A stretch of 64,000 nt of DNA from Lachnospiraceae bacterium (GCA_015057665.1 SVDY01000002.1:62001-126000), one strand, 5' to 3'; shown: positions 25,324-34,360, counted from the first letter of the stretch. Made by a program: numbers and translations. The notes: generated by a model not told the origin, from the letters alone.

Positions 25324-26508
25324 TTATAAAACACCTTCCGCTTTTAACTGGGCTAATGTTTCATCATCTAAATTAAATACTTCTTTATTGTGCTGTCCAA
25401 GTAATGGAGCAGGTGTATCAACACTTGGAGGAGTCTTTGTTAATTTAACCGGATTACCCTGAAAATACATTTCTCCAATTGTTGGATGATCAATATGTAC
25501 CATCATTTCTCTTGCCTGGATCTGTGGATGTTCTATAGCTTCTTTCATATTAAGAACAGGGCCACATGGAATACCAGCTTCATCAAAGATTTCTTCTAAT
25601 TCCGCTTTTGTATATTTCATTGTCCATTCGGAAATTAATTGCTGTAAACCGTTTTCATAATTCTGACAACGGAGATCATTTGTTAAGTACAGTGGGTTTT
25701 CAACAAGATCTGGACGTCCGATTACATCACAGAAAGTTTTAAATAAACGGTCATTTCCAACACCAAGTGCAATATATCCGTCAGATGTAGCATAAATATC
25801 AAATGGAGAAATAGATGGGTCGATATTACCCTGACGCTCCGGAATAATACCCTGCATTGTTGTTTTAACGATGGAGTTTTCAAGGAGAGTGAAGATTGTA
25901 TCCTGCATAGATACGTCAACCTGCTGTCCTTCTCCAGTTTTTTCACGATGATATAAAGCAAGAAGAACCCCTACGCTTAAGTAAATACCCGCAACATGGT
26001 CTGCAACAGATGGTCCTACTTTTACAGGAGGGCCATCCTGAAAACCTGTAATATTAACCATACCGCCCATAGACTGAGCAACGATATCATAACAAGGTCT
26101 GTGGGAAATAGGTCCGTATTGTCCGAATCCGGAACCGGAAGCATAGATGATTCTTGGGTTGATTTCTTTTAATGTTTCATAATCAACGCCAAGTTTTTTT
26201 GTTACGCCCGGTCTGTAATTTTCTACAACAACGTCTGCATCTTTTACTAATTCGTAGAACATCTGACGTGCTTTTTCATTTTTTAAATTTAAAGTACATC
26301 CTTTTTTGTTTCTGTTTAAGAATGCGTAGAAACCACTTTCTCCACTCTTTTCATCTAACGGCCCCCACGCACGACTCTGTTCACCAGTCGGAATTTCGAA
26401 TTTGATAACGTCCGCACCATGGTCTGCAAGCATTGTAGTACAGAATGGACCATTTAATGCAGTTGTTAAGTCTAATACTTTAAGTCCCGCTAATGCTTTC
26501 ATGTTCAT
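25324..26508 (-). CDS. Family III CoA-transferase (CaiB/BaiF type)
   Basis: The family moves CoA between carboxylic acids through an aspartyl-CoA anhydride. From the ATG at 26508, chosen for its AGAGGAAAAGG site, the protein is 394 aa, the usual length. It has the N-terminal GLKVLDLTTALNGPFC, the ADVVVENYRPGV segment and the catalytic aspartate in DVSMQD. It is the second CoA-transferase gene of the operon and of a different family from the one at 27.6 kb. It may activate the amino acid or release the product acid. Confidence 0.88.
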   Translation of the reverse strand: MNMKALAGLKVLDLTTALNGPFCTTMLADHGADVIKFEIPTGEQSRAWGPLDEKSGESGFYAFLNRNKKGCTLNLKNEKARQMFYELVKDADVVVENYRPGVTKKLGVDYETLKEINPRIIYASGSGFGQYGPISHRPCYDIVAQSMGGMVNITGFQDGPPVKVGPSVADHVAGIYLSVGVLLALYHREKTGEGQQVDVSMQDTIFTLLENSIVKTTMQGIIPERQGNIDPSISPFDIYATSDGYIALGVGNDRLFKTFCDVIGRPDLVENPLYLTNDLRCQNYENGLQQLISEWTMKYTKAELEEIFDEAGIPCGPVLNMKEAIEHPQIQAREMMVHIDHPTIGEMYFQGNPVKLTKTPPSVDTPAPLLGQHNKEVFNLDDETLAQLKAEGVL

Positions 26509-26539
26509 TGCCTTTTCCTCTTTTGATTCTTCCATTTTC

Positions 26540-26920
26540 TTAACGTTGCCTGGGAATTTCATACTCGAAAATTGCAACTGTACAAATAGGTGGATCTACA
26601 ATCATATCGATAGAACTTGGAAATGGTGGATTTTCAGGTAATTCACATACTTTAAAAGAACGTACTTCGATTACAGCTTTACCATCTACTTCCTCATTAA
26701 TTCTTGCTTTAAATTCCATATAATCTCCGGCATGGCACGGAACAAATAAACGAATTTTTCTAACTTTACTGCAACGTCCAACGTTTCCATATACTTTTGC
26801 CATTAACCTGTCTGCAACATCACCCATGTATGTAATAGAACGTGCACCATTTACAACGCCACCGCCATAAAATACATCTCTGTCTGACATTCTATATCTC
26901 ATTGTTACTTCTTTAGTCAT
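26540..26920 (-). CDS. Hotdog-fold beta-aminoacyl-CoA ammonia-lyase-like protein (short paralogue)
   Basis: A 126-aa protein with the family block YGGGVVNGARSITYMGDVAD and the second block FVPCHAGDYMEFKARI. These match beta-alanyl-CoA and 3-aminobutyryl-CoA ammonia-lyases, which remove ammonia from beta-aminoacyl-CoA. The segment that reads SLFLGY-like in those enzymes is GRCSKVRKI here, so the active site may differ. The longer paralogue is encoded 46 bp upstream. The pair may form a heteromer, or serve the uracil and thymine branches separately. Confidence 0.78.
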   Translation of the reverse strand: MTKEVTMRYRMSDRDVFYGGGVVNGARSITYMGDVADRLMAKVYGNVGRCSKVRKIRLFVPCHAGDYMEFKARINEEVDGKAVIEVRSFKVCELPENPPFPSSIDMIVDPPICTVAIFEYEIPRQR

Positions 26921-26966
26921 AATCTTACTCCTTCTATATAATCAAATAGATTTTATAAATTTTTTA

Positions 26967-27422
26967 TTACAGATCTAATTCTCTCCATGGATCGATTACT
27001 GCTCCATCCGGCTGCTCTCCACGCTGCAATTCTCTTTTTACAACAAGTACAACCGTTCCCTCGGAGATTAATTTTGGTTCTTCGAAATAGTACATATCTC
27101 CTGGCTGTGCACCTTCAATTCCCATTCTGGAAGCTAATGTTGCTACTTTATAAGTACGGATTTTGCATGTTCTTGATGTTCCACCAACTTTAATCATTTC
27201 TGCTGTAAAGTCAAGCATGTCTCCCACGTATGCATCTTCATAAAGCTCCACGTCTGTATAACCAAGGCATAAAGATTCGTCACCGTCATTCAAAATCATT
27301 AGTTCTGTTTCTACGTCACCAATAAAATCAAACTGACGTCCAAATGGAATTCTTCCATCCGGATTATTGGCATCTGCTGTAGTCATATTGTAACTTAAGA
27401 CTGCTGTTTTTCTTACACTCAC
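26967..27422 (-). CDS. Beta-alanyl-CoA:ammonia lyase-like protein
   Basis: This hotdog-fold protein would convert beta-alanyl-CoA to acryloyl-CoA and ammonia. I chose GTG at 27422 because GGGAGGAT lies seven bases before it, giving 151 aa, close to the 145 aa of the C. propionicum enzyme. Shared blocks are FIGDVETELM, DESLCLGYTDVEL, DAYVGDMLDF and TCKIRTYKVAT. The longer 166-aa reading starts before the ribosome site. It lies between a CoA-transferase and its short paralogue, the order expected for activation followed by deamination. Confidence 0.83.
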   Translation of the reverse strand: MSVRKTAVLSYNMTTADANNPDGRIPFGRQFDFIGDVETELMILNDGDESLCLGYTDVELYEDAYVGDMLDFTAEMIKVGGTSRTCKIRTYKVATLASRMGIEGAQPGDMYYFEEPKLISEGTVVLVVKRELQRGEQPDGAVIDPWRELDL

Positions 27423-27602
27423 TGTAATATCCTCCCATATCATAATTGTTGTGTTTTTGTACCTCACATATACTGTGTTAAAAATAAGTCTAATTCATCC
27501 TTCCATCGAACAGTCAATTACCTATCACAAATTAATTATTACAAATTCAGCTAAGAATAATCTCAACTCTCCCAGAGAAGACACTTTTAATCTGCTTTTT
27601 TC

Positions 27603-28952
27603 TTATCTTTTGTTATGTGGACACCAAATACCGAGTCCTTCCGCTTCTTTTATTAGCTCATCTCGAAAGTCCGGATGTGCTAATCCGATAATTTTTTCCG
27701 CACGCTGCCATGTAGAAGTACCTTTCAGATTTTCAATTCCATATTCTGTAACAAGATAATGAATATTCGTACGTGTACAAGTTACAATTCCACCTGGTGT
27801 TACAAATGGTCTCAAACGGCTCTTTAAGCTTCCGTCTTTTCCTTGTATAGTTGAAGAACAACAAATAAAACTTTTGCCGCCTTTTGATAAATATGCTCCT
27901 AACACAAAGTCCTGCTGTCCGCCAGAACCGGAAATATGTCTTGTGCCGACAGTTTCTGAAACAACTTGTCCATAAAGATCAACTTCAATTGCATTATTAA
28001 TAGACATGAAATTGTCAAGTTCAGAAATAATACGAATATCATTAACATAATCAACAGGTGCTGCCATAATTTCTGGATTGCCGTCGATATAATCGTATAA
28101 TTTCTTTGTTCCGGCAGCAAAAGTAAATACCTGCTTTCCCTTATTATGTGCTTTGCATTTTCCGGTGATTTTTCCAGCTAGTGACATGTCAATAAAAGAA
28201 TCTACGTACATCTCAGTATGTACGCCAAGATCTTTCAGATCACTTTCTGCAATTAATTCTCCGACCGCATTTGGCATGCCGCCAATTCCAAGCTGAAGAC
28301 ATGCTCCATTTGGAATTTCATCTACAATATATCTGGCAACTGCTTTGTCAACATCTGTTGCAATACCTGATTTCAATTCTCCAATAGGAGGATTTCCTCC
28401 TTCTACGATGATATCTACCTGATTAATATGAATATTTGTTTCGTGTCCACCCATACAAACCGGCATATTTTCATTAACTTCAAGAATAACAGTATCTGCA
28501 ATCTCGATAGCTGCGGCAATATGAGATGATGTAACGCCCATGTTGAAATATCCATGTTTATCCATAGGAGTAACTTGAACCATTAATACATCAATGTGCT
28601 TTATATTTTCTCTATAATATCTAGGCAATTCCGAATACCGCATAATATCGTAGTATCCATATCCCGCACCAACTATTTTTCTCTCACCACCGGTTGTATG
28701 CCAGGAATTCCAGTTTATTCGTTCTTTAGCGTCCGTTACCTGTGTTACAGCAGGAACCCATAAAGATACGCCCCCTCTAAAATTCAAATTTTTTAAATCA
28801 GATTCCTGTTCCATTCTATTTGCCAGTGCCTGATCCAAAGCAACCGGATGGTCTGCACAGAATCCGTAATCAATCCACATACCTGATTGAATTACTTTAA
28901 CGGCTTCCTCTGCTGTTTTCAGTTTTTTTGAATATAAATCCTTATAATTCAT
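27603..28952 (-). CDS. Acetyl-CoA hydrolase/transferase family (Cat2-like) CoA-transferase
   Basis: A 449-aa family I CoA-transferase of the 4-hydroxybutyrate/butyrate CoA-transferase group. It has [12 protein letters not shown], the oxyanion segment [10 protein letters not shown], the catalytic glutamate in [12 protein letters not shown], and [13 protein letters not shown]. It is the first gene of the CoA-branch operon, so it is the best candidate to activate beta-alanine with CoA from acetyl-CoA or propionyl-CoA. Acetyl-CoA hydrolase or 4-hydroxybutyrate use are alternatives. An attenuator-like hairpin lies just upstream. Confidence 0.9.
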   Translation of the reverse strand: MNYKDLYSKKLKTAEEAVKVIQSGMWIDYGFCADHPVALDQALANRMEQESDLKNLNFRGGVSLWVPAVTQVTDAKERINWNSWHTTGGERKIVGAGYGYYDIMRYSELPRYYRENIKHIDVLMVQVTPMDKHGYFNMGVTSSHIAAAIEIADTVILEVNENMPVCMGGHETNIHINQVDIIVEGGNPPIGELKSGIATDVDKAVARYIVDEIPNGACLQLGIGGMPNAVGELIAESDLKDLGVHTEMYVDSFIDMSLAGKITGKCKAHNKGKQVFTFAAGTKKLYDYIDGNPEIMAAPVDYVNDIRIISELDNFMSINNAIEVDLYGQVVSETVGTRHISGSGGQQDFVLGAYLSKGGKSFICCSSTIQGKDGSLKSRLRPFVTPGGIVTCTRTNIHYLVTEYGIENLKGTSTWQRAEKIIGLAHPDFRDELIKEAEGLGIWCPHNKR

Positions 28953-28970
28953 GTTTCCTCCTTATGTAGA

Positions 28971-29016
28971 AAAATGGATTGCATTATTCTCAAAAATAAT
29001 AAGTGCAATCCATTTT
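28971..29016 (-). terminator. Attenuator-like hairpin before the CoA-transferase gene
   Basis: A 13-bp stem AAAATGGATTGCA/TGCAATCCATTTT lies between the DUF1097 gene and the CoA-transferase ribosome site. On the minus strand TTTTC follows. It would pass only part of the transcript from the upstream MerR-type promoter. Confidence 0.65.
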
Positions 29017-29057
29017 AAATATATAAATATCAGCCTTCCCTTTTGGGAATAACTTAA

Positions 29058-29549
29058 TTATTCCTTTATCCCATTAACCTTTTTATGTAACCAGATACCT
29101 GTTGTATCACATGTCCATCCTAAAAATGCTCCAACAAAGATAGATGGCACTAATAACTTCCAATCTCCTCCAGCCGCAAAAGTGGCAAAACAACCAAGAA
29201 ATGTTCCTGGTGTGAAACTAAACCACTTAATGTGAGAAAGCATACAGATTACAAAAGAAATAAGACCTGCCCAAATACCTACAGAATCTAAAGCAGGGAA
29301 GTTGGTTCCAAAGAAAATACAGATCATTGCACAAGCAATACCTGCAAGGTTTGGAAGAATCGCATTCTTTAATCCTTCTGCTCCATGTTTTCCTGTTGCA
29401 AAATATGTAGTACATCCAGCAAATCCTGCCCAGCCGATTAATCCTGTGATCCCTGAAAGCACATACCATACACCACAGAAAATGCCTGTTGTGATACTGA
29501 TTGCAACCAATAAGCTTAATTTTTCTTTTTTCATAGTTTTCTTCTCCAT
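29058..29549 (-). CDS. DUF1097 family membrane protein
   Basis: A 163-aa protein with about five membrane helices and the glycine-rich GWAGFAGCTTYFATGKHGAEG and FSFTPGTFLGCFATFAAGG loops of DUF1097 (YcdZ-like). No biochemical function is established for the family to my knowledge. It is the first gene behind MerR-type promoter c and precedes the CoA-branch genes. No other uptake gene is in the pyrimidine block, so passage of a pathway substrate or product, such as a base, a small acid or ammonia, is a reasonable guess. Confidence 0.82.
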   Translation of the reverse strand: MEKKTMKKEKLSLLVAISITTGIFCGVWYVLSGITGLIGWAGFAGCTTYFATGKHGAEGLKNAILPNLAGIACAMICIFFGTNFPALDSVGIWAGLISFVICMLSHIKWFSFTPGTFLGCFATFAAGGDWKLLVPSIFVGAFLGWTCDTTGIWLHKKVNGIKE

Positions 29550-29605
29550 TTCCTATTTTCTTTTGTAATAGTATGTTAATTTATCTACTATCACTTGCTG
29601 CTTAT

Positions 29606-29636
29606 ATAATAGGGTATCCAGTTTTAGGCGAGTAAA
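29606..29636 (-). promoter_or_regulatory. MerR-type promoter c (DUF1097 and CoA-branch operon)
   Basis: TTTACT (29631-29636) and TATTAT (29606-29611) on the minus strand are 19 bp apart, with spacer CGCCTAAAACTGGATACCC. The -35 and AAAACTG core match promoters a and b. A GTTTGCTGGCAAAC palindrome (about 29668-29681) and a TAGGAAATT/AATTTCCTA stem lie further upstream. Confidence 0.8.
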
Positions 29637-29742
29637 GTAGGTATAAAAAATTTTATTCTTTTTACAAATAACGTTTGCTGGCAAACTCTCCCGTACTAGT
29701 ATTGTTTTACTACCTAGGAAATTCGGAGCAATTTCCTAAGCA

Positions 29743-29839
29743 ATAATCACCGGAAGCGCCAGAAGGTGCATTCCGGAATTGTAAGCGGTCTCCAAGGTCC
29801 CGAGCGAGCTCGGACTTTGGCTCGTCGCTAACACAAAAA
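29743..29839. repeat. 97-bp two-hairpin dispersed repeat, copy 2
   Basis: Same element as at 4754-4850, same orientation, three mismatches. It again abuts the T-run of an intrinsic terminator, here the one ending the nucleoside operon. It fills much of the 29637-29890 gap. Confidence 0.85.
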
Positions 29840-29876
29840 AGATCCCCCGAGAATTGAACAATTCTCAGGGGATCTT
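29836..29876. terminator. Terminator of the nucleoside operon
   Basis: A strong stem AAGATCCCC-GAGAATTG/CAATTCTC-GGGGATCTT is followed by a T-run on the minus strand. It lies just after the last gene of the nucleoside cluster. Confidence 0.88.
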
Positions 29877-29890
29877 CCTTTCAAGGAGGA

Positions 29891-30502
29891 CTATGCTATT
29901 TTTTTAGTATAAACTCCATTTTTTTCTACGAATCCCATCTTATTAAGATAAGCCGCATGCGATTCAGCTATTTTATGCGAACATTCCAATGTATGAATTT
30001 TCTTTTCGCCAAGTTTTGAGTATAAAAATTCTCCTGCAGAACAATCACGATAGGATGGTGTTGAATAATCAATTAGAATATCTATTACACCTTTATATTC
30101 TTCACCAATCAATATACTTGCCGGATTTCCATCACAACATACGATATAGGCTTTCTTCCCGTGTAAATCATTTTTTTCAAATTGTGGGAAATATAACTTA
30201 ATGTCATTCTCATATCGATTTAAAAAGTATGCTACAAATGTATCATATACATTTCCGTCAATTAATTCATAGCTCTGTTTTGTTCTCAACAGTTTAAATA
30301 GATTATATAGATTAATAATAATCAGACATGAATTCATTAACACTAAAGGAAATGCTCCAACAATCAAAGCATAAATTCCTGAAACAATACTACCAATTGT
30401 ATTAATTACTCTCAATTTAACAATTGATGGCATTAACATGGAAACTACCACTAATACTGATCCAATATAGCCGAATATTTCAATTAACATTGCTGTATCC
30501 AT
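29891..30502 (-). CDS. YgjV-like membrane protein with GNAT-like C-terminus
   Basis: A 203-aa protein. Three or four helices fill residues 1-90, with the YgjV-type start IEIFGYIGSVLVVVSMLM and an asparagine-containing third helix. The soluble C-terminal half (about 105-203) ends HAAYLNKMGFVEKNGVYTKKI, like the last strands of a GNAT acetyltransferase. A conserved-looking CCDGNPASILIG strand precedes it. Function unknown. It is the last gene of the nucleoside operon, 31 bp after deoC. Confidence 0.7.
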   Translation of the reverse strand: MDTAMLIEIFGYIGSVLVVVSMLMPSIVKLRVINTIGSIVSGIYALIVGAFPLVLMNSCLIIINLYNLFKLLRTKQSYELIDGNVYDTFVAYFLNRYENDIKLYFPQFEKNDLHGKKAYIVCCDGNPASILIGEEYKGVIDILIDYSTPSYRDCSAGEFLYSKLGEKKIHTLECSHKIAESHAAYLNKMGFVEKNGVYTKKIA

Positions 30503-30533
30503 TCCACTTCCTCCATGGATGAAGGTTCACTAA

Positions 30534-31202
30534 TTAGTAGCCTGCACCTGTATCTATATTTTTGATAATATTAATAAGACGGCTTGTTCCAAGTCTTTCT
30601 GCTCCAAGCTCAATGAATTTTACTGCATCATCATAGGATGCAATTCCACCAGCCGCTTTCACTTTCACTTGCGCACCGATATTTTTTCTCATAAGTGCTA
30701 CATCATCAAATGTCGCTCCGCCTTTTGAAAATCCTGTGGATGTCTTAATATACTCTGCTCCTGCTTTTGTAACGATTTCACACATTTTAATTTTTTCTTC
30801 TTCCGTGAGTAAACATGTTTCAATAATTACTTTTAAAATCTTTCCATCGCATGCTCCATGAATCGCACGAATTTCATCTTCGATTTCCTGATATCTCTTG
30901 TTTTTGAGAGCACCGATATTAATAACCATATCAATTTCCTGTGCCCCGTTTGCAATAGCATCTTTTGTTTCAAATACTTTTGTTGCTGTTGTGCTGTATC
31001 CATTAGGGAAACCAATCACTGTACAAATAGCTAATTTACCATTTACATATTCTGCTGCTTCTTTTACGTAAGCTGCCGGAATACATGCAGAAGCTGTTTC
31101 ATATTCCATTCCATCATCAAGAATAGCTTTAATTTCTTCCCAAGTTGCTGTTACATTAAGTAATGTATGATCTAAACATTCTAATACTTTTCTCTGTTCC
31201 AT
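30534..31202 (-). CDS. deoC: Deoxyribose-phosphate aldolase DeoC
   Basis: DeoC splits 2-deoxyribose-5-phosphate into glyceraldehyde-3-phosphate and acetaldehyde. The 222-aa protein has the [10 protein letters not shown] strand, the Schiff-base lysine in [14 protein letters not shown], and the proton-relay KAAGGI lysine. The N-terminal CLDHTLL is typical. It acts after DeoB on deoxynucleoside sugars released by the phosphorylases of the same operon. The acetaldehyde formed needs an acceptor enzyme elsewhere. Confidence 0.96.
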   Translation of the reverse strand: MEQRKVLECLDHTLLNVTATWEEIKAILDDGMEYETASACIPAAYVKEAAEYVNGKLAICTVIGFPNGYSTTATKVFETKDAIANGAQEIDMVINIGALKNKRYQEIEDEIRAIHGACDGKILKVIIETCLLTEEEKIKMCEIVTKAGAEYIKTSTGFSKGGATFDDVALMRKNIGAQVKVKAAGGIASYDDAVKFIELGAERLGTSRLINIIKNIDTGAGY

Positions 31203-31234
31203 GATAAACTCCTTTATATTTTTATTCGTTTTAA

Positions 31235-32425
31235 TTACATTAATTTTTCATAAATGGAACTTCCAATTGTTCCTTCTGGCATTTCCACTTCGAAATTCTC
31301 CGCAATTGTAGCACCAATTACTGCGAATGTGTCTGCGTCTTCAAGCTTACCGTATCCTTTCATGGATGGCGAATATGCAATAAAAGGTACTCTTTCACGT
31401 GTATGATCTGTACCTGTATGCGTAGGATCATTACCGTGATCAGCCGTAATGATTAATAAGTCATTTTCTCTCATTACACCTAATAATTCTCCCAGCTTTA
31501 CATCAAAACTTTCAATTTCTTTTGCATATCCTTCTACATCTCGACGATGTCCCCATAAAGCATCAAAATCGACAAGATTCACATAACAAAGACCTTTAAA
31601 ATCACTTTTTGCAATATCAATGGTCTGCTCCATGCCATGGATGGAACTTTTGGACTTATATGCTTCAGTAAGTCCTTCCCCATCAAAAATATCAAAGATC
31701 TTCCCTACGGAAATCACATCATATCCTGCCTCTTTTAATGCATTTAACGCTGTTCTTCCATATGGTTTCAAAGCATAATCATGACGATTAGCTGTTCTCT
31801 TGAATTCGCCTTTTTTCTTGCCCACGTACGGTCTGGCAATGATACGTCCTACTTTCCATTCGTCTTTTAAAGTTATTTCCCTGGCAATTTCACAACAACG
31901 ATATAACTCGTCAAGACCAAATGTTTCTTCGTTGCCACAAATCTGAAGAACAGAATCTGCAGATGTATAAACAATCATATGTCCTGTCGCAATTTCTTCT
32001 TCAGCAAGTTCATCAAGTATTTCCGTGCCGCTTGAACTCTTGTTTCCGATAATAATCCTTCCTGTTCTTGCTGAAAGCTCATCAAGAAGTTCTTTTGGGA
32101 AACCTGTTTCTGTGAATGTTTTGAATGGTTTTGTAATGTGCAGACCCATCATTTCCCAATGTCCCGTCATGGTATCTTTACCAGTACTTGCTTCATGCAA
32201 ATATGTATAATAGCCAAGAGGTTTTTCAACAGGTGGTACCTGTTTTAACGGATGAAGATTAGCCATGCCAATTTTTTGAAGATTTGGGATATGAAATTTA
32301 TCTCTATACTGGGAAATATGTCCCAGCGTATCTGTTCCTAGATCGCCATAACTTTCAGCATCCGGCAATGCACCAACTCCAAGGGAGTCCATAACAATTG
32401 TAAAAATACGTTCGTATTTTCCCAT
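31235..32425 (-). CDS. deoB: Phosphopentomutase DeoB
   Basis: DeoB converts ribose-1-phosphate and deoxyribose-1-phosphate to the 5-phosphates. The 396-aa protein belongs to the alkaline phosphatase superfamily. It has the metal-binding [19 protein letters not shown] start, the [10 protein letters not shown] threonine region, and the C-terminal [19 protein letters not shown]. It lies between punA and deoC, linking phosphorolysis to sugar use. Confidence 0.97.
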   Translation of the reverse strand: MGKYERIFTIVMDSLGVGALPDAESYGDLGTDTLGHISQYRDKFHIPNLQKIGMANLHPLKQVPPVEKPLGYYTYLHEASTGKDTMTGHWEMMGLHITKPFKTFTETGFPKELLDELSARTGRIIIGNKSSSGTEILDELAEEEIATGHMIVYTSADSVLQICGNEETFGLDELYRCCEIAREITLKDEWKVGRIIARPYVGKKKGEFKRTANRHDYALKPYGRTALNALKEAGYDVISVGKIFDIFDGEGLTEAYKSKSSIHGMEQTIDIAKSDFKGLCYVNLVDFDALWGHRRDVEGYAKEIESFDVKLGELLGVMRENDLLIITADHGNDPTHTGTDHTRERVPFIAYSPSMKGYGKLEDADTFAVIGATIAENFEVEMPEGTIGSSIYEKLM

Positions 32426-32443
32426 GATGCAATCTCCTTTCTA

Positions 32444-33256
32444 TTACATATTCACAATTATTTTACGTAAAAGCTCTTTAAAAGTTTTAGCTACTCTGTC
32501 CGCTGTTTCCTGAACTTCCTTATGATCAAGCTGAACTTTAGAAATGCCGGCTGCCATATTTGTAATACAGGAAATACCACAAACTTCCATACCCATATGA
32601 TTAGCCGCCATAGCTTCTACTGCAGTACTCATACCGACTGCATCTCCACCCCAGATTCTGGCCATTCTAACTTCTGCCGGTGTTTCATAGTTTGGACCTG
32701 TAAACTGAACATATACACCTCTCTGGATTTCAACACCTGCTTCTTCGGCACTTTTTTCAATCACAGCCTGAAGACGTTTGCTATACACCTCACTCATGTC
32801 CGGGAATCTTGTTCCAAGTTCATCAACGTTTGGTCCAATAAGAGGACTCGGCACTGCAGTTGTAATATGGTCGGTAATCATCATTAAATCACCTGCTTTG
32901 AAATTTTCATTCGCACCACCTGCTGCGTTTGTTAAAAGAAGTTTTTTTGCTCCCATCATGCGCATCAGACGTGTCGGAAGAACTACATCCTGCATGGAAT
33001 AGCCTTCATAATAGTGTACACGTCCCTGCATAATTACGACTGGAGTTCTGTCAACATAACCGAATACGAACCTTCCTGCATGACCTTTTACAGTAGATAC
33101 AGGAAAGCCTTCAATTTCGCTATAATCAATTGTATCAACAATTCCGATTTCGTTTGCAAAGTCGCCCAGACCGGAACCTAAAACAACGGCGACCTCCGGT
33201 TTAAAATCAGTTCTTTCTCTCACACTTTTTAAACTTTTTTCTAATTTTTTATACAT
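32444..33256 (-). CDS. punA: Purine-nucleoside phosphorylase (trimeric, PNP-I type)
   Basis: PNP cleaves inosine, guanosine and their deoxy forms with phosphate. I placed the start at 33256 after AAGGAGGAAACT, giving 270 aa. It has VVLGSGLGDFAN, the phosphate loop GHAGR, HYYEGY, the base pocket FTGPNYETPAE and the family motif VGMSTAVEAMAANHMGM. It follows cdd. The low-molecular-mass PNP type does not act on adenosine, which matches the adenosine deaminase in the operon. Confidence 0.95.
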   Translation of the reverse strand: MYKKLEKSLKSVRERTDFKPEVAVVLGSGLGDFANEIGIVDTIDYSEIEGFPVSTVKGHAGRFVFGYVDRTPVVIMQGRVHYYEGYSMQDVVLPTRLMRMMGAKKLLLTNAAGGANENFKAGDLMMITDHITTAVPSPLIGPNVDELGTRFPDMSEVYSKRLQAVIEKSAEEAGVEIQRGVYVQFTGPNYETPAEVRMARIWGGDAVGMSTAVEAMAANHMGMEVCGISCITNMAAGISKVQLDHKEVQETADRVAKTFKELLRKIIVNM

Positions 33257-33280
33257 AGTTTCCTCCTTTCTGTCGTGCAT

Positions 33281-33697
33281 TTATGTCTCAAGATTAGCCG
33301 GACCGAATCCAAGAGGCAGAAGTTCTTTTAATGTAAATTCAAGCTGTCTGTCCTCTCCATTCGCCAACACAATTTTAAAATTTTCCGGATCACAAAATTC
33401 CATCATCACTTGACGACAGACACCACATGGTGCACATGGTGCATTGCCATCCGTACCTTCCATTCCTCCAACAACAGCAATTTTTTCAAATTCTCTTTCA
33501 CCGTCACATACAGCGGTAAAAAATGCTGTTCTTTCTGCACAGTTAGTCGGTGAATAAGATGCACTTTCAACATTACATCCGTAATATATTTTTCCGCTCT
33601 TTGTAACAAGCGCAGCTCCTACACTATGATGTGAATATGGAACATATGCATGTTCTCTGGCTTTTTTTGCTTCTAAAATCAACTCTGCATTTGTCAT
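33281..33697 (-). CDS. cdd: Cytidine deaminase
   Basis: Cdd converts cytidine and deoxycytidine to uridine and deoxyuridine, feeding Udp. The 138-aa length is that of the tetrameric class. It has AYVPYSHHSVGAAL, the zinc and catalytic motif CAERTAFF (one Cys ligand plus catalytic Glu) and the CAPCGVCRQ ligand pair. It ends 24 bp before the punA start. Confidence 0.96.
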   Translation of the reverse strand: MTNAELILEAKKAREHAYVPYSHHSVGAALVTKSGKIYYGCNVESASYSPTNCAERTAFFTAVCDGEREFEKIAVVGGMEGTDGNAPCAPCGVCRQVMMEFCDPENFKIVLANGEDRQLEFTLKELLPLGFGPANLET

Positions 33698-33728
33698 GTT
33701 TTCCTCCTGTTACACAAGCGCTTCCGGC

Positions 33729-34358
33729 CTATTTTGTACCGAAAATTCTATCGCCGGCATCTCCTAAACCAGGACAAATATAGGCATCTTTATTCAATTC
33801 GCGGTCGATATGCCCTACATAAATCTGAATATCCGGATGAGCCTCATGCAGCTTTTTAATTCCTTCCGGTGCTGCTATAATTGACATGAATTTAATATTT
33901 TTTCCACCTTTTTGTTTAATCAAATCGATTGCCGCAATGGCTGATCCACCTGTTGCAAGCATCGGATCTGTCACAATGATCAATCTTTCTGAAATATGGG
34001 AAGGAAGTTTACAAAAATATTCATGGGGTTCATGAGTTTCCTCATCTCTGTAAATACCAATATGTCCGACCTTGGCAGATGGAACTAAGGAAAGTACTCC
34101 ATTTAACATGCCAAGACCTGCTCTAAGAATCGGAACAATTGCAAGTTTTTTTCCTGCAAGCATTGGTGAAAGACATGTTTCAATAGGTGTGTCGACCTCC
34201 ACCATCTGTGTAGGTAAATCGCTTAACGCCTCATATCCCATCAACATACCAATCTCATCCACAATTCCACGAAATTCATTTGTTCCTGTATTTTTATTTC
34301 TCAAAACAGAAATTTTATGCTGAATTAAAGGATGATTTGTTTCAATTATATTTTCCAT
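33729..34358 (-). CDS. upp: Uracil phosphoribosyltransferase
   Basis: Upp makes UMP from uracil and PRPP. The 209-aa protein starts with [16 protein letters not shown] and has the PRPP loop [10 protein letters not shown] and the uracil-binding [12 protein letters not shown]. In this cluster it offers a salvage route for the same uracil that PreTA would degrade, so the two must compete or be regulated. Confidence 0.97.
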   Translation of the reverse strand: MENIIETNHPLIQHKISVLRNKNTGTNEFRGIVDEIGMLMGYEALSDLPTQMVEVDTPIETCLSPMLAGKKLAIVPILRAGLGMLNGVLSLVPSAKVGHIGIYRDEETHEPHEYFCKLPSHISERLIIVTDPMLATGGSAIAAIDLIKQKGGKNIKFMSIIAAPEGIKKLHEAHPDIQIYVGHIDRELNKDAYICPGLGDAGDRIFGTK

Positions 34359-34360
34359 AG

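Noticed and set aside
24737-25462. 241-codon plus-strand open frame
   Set aside because: It lies antisense to the acyl-CoA dehydrogenase and CoA-transferase genes, has no ribosome site and no recognisable motif.
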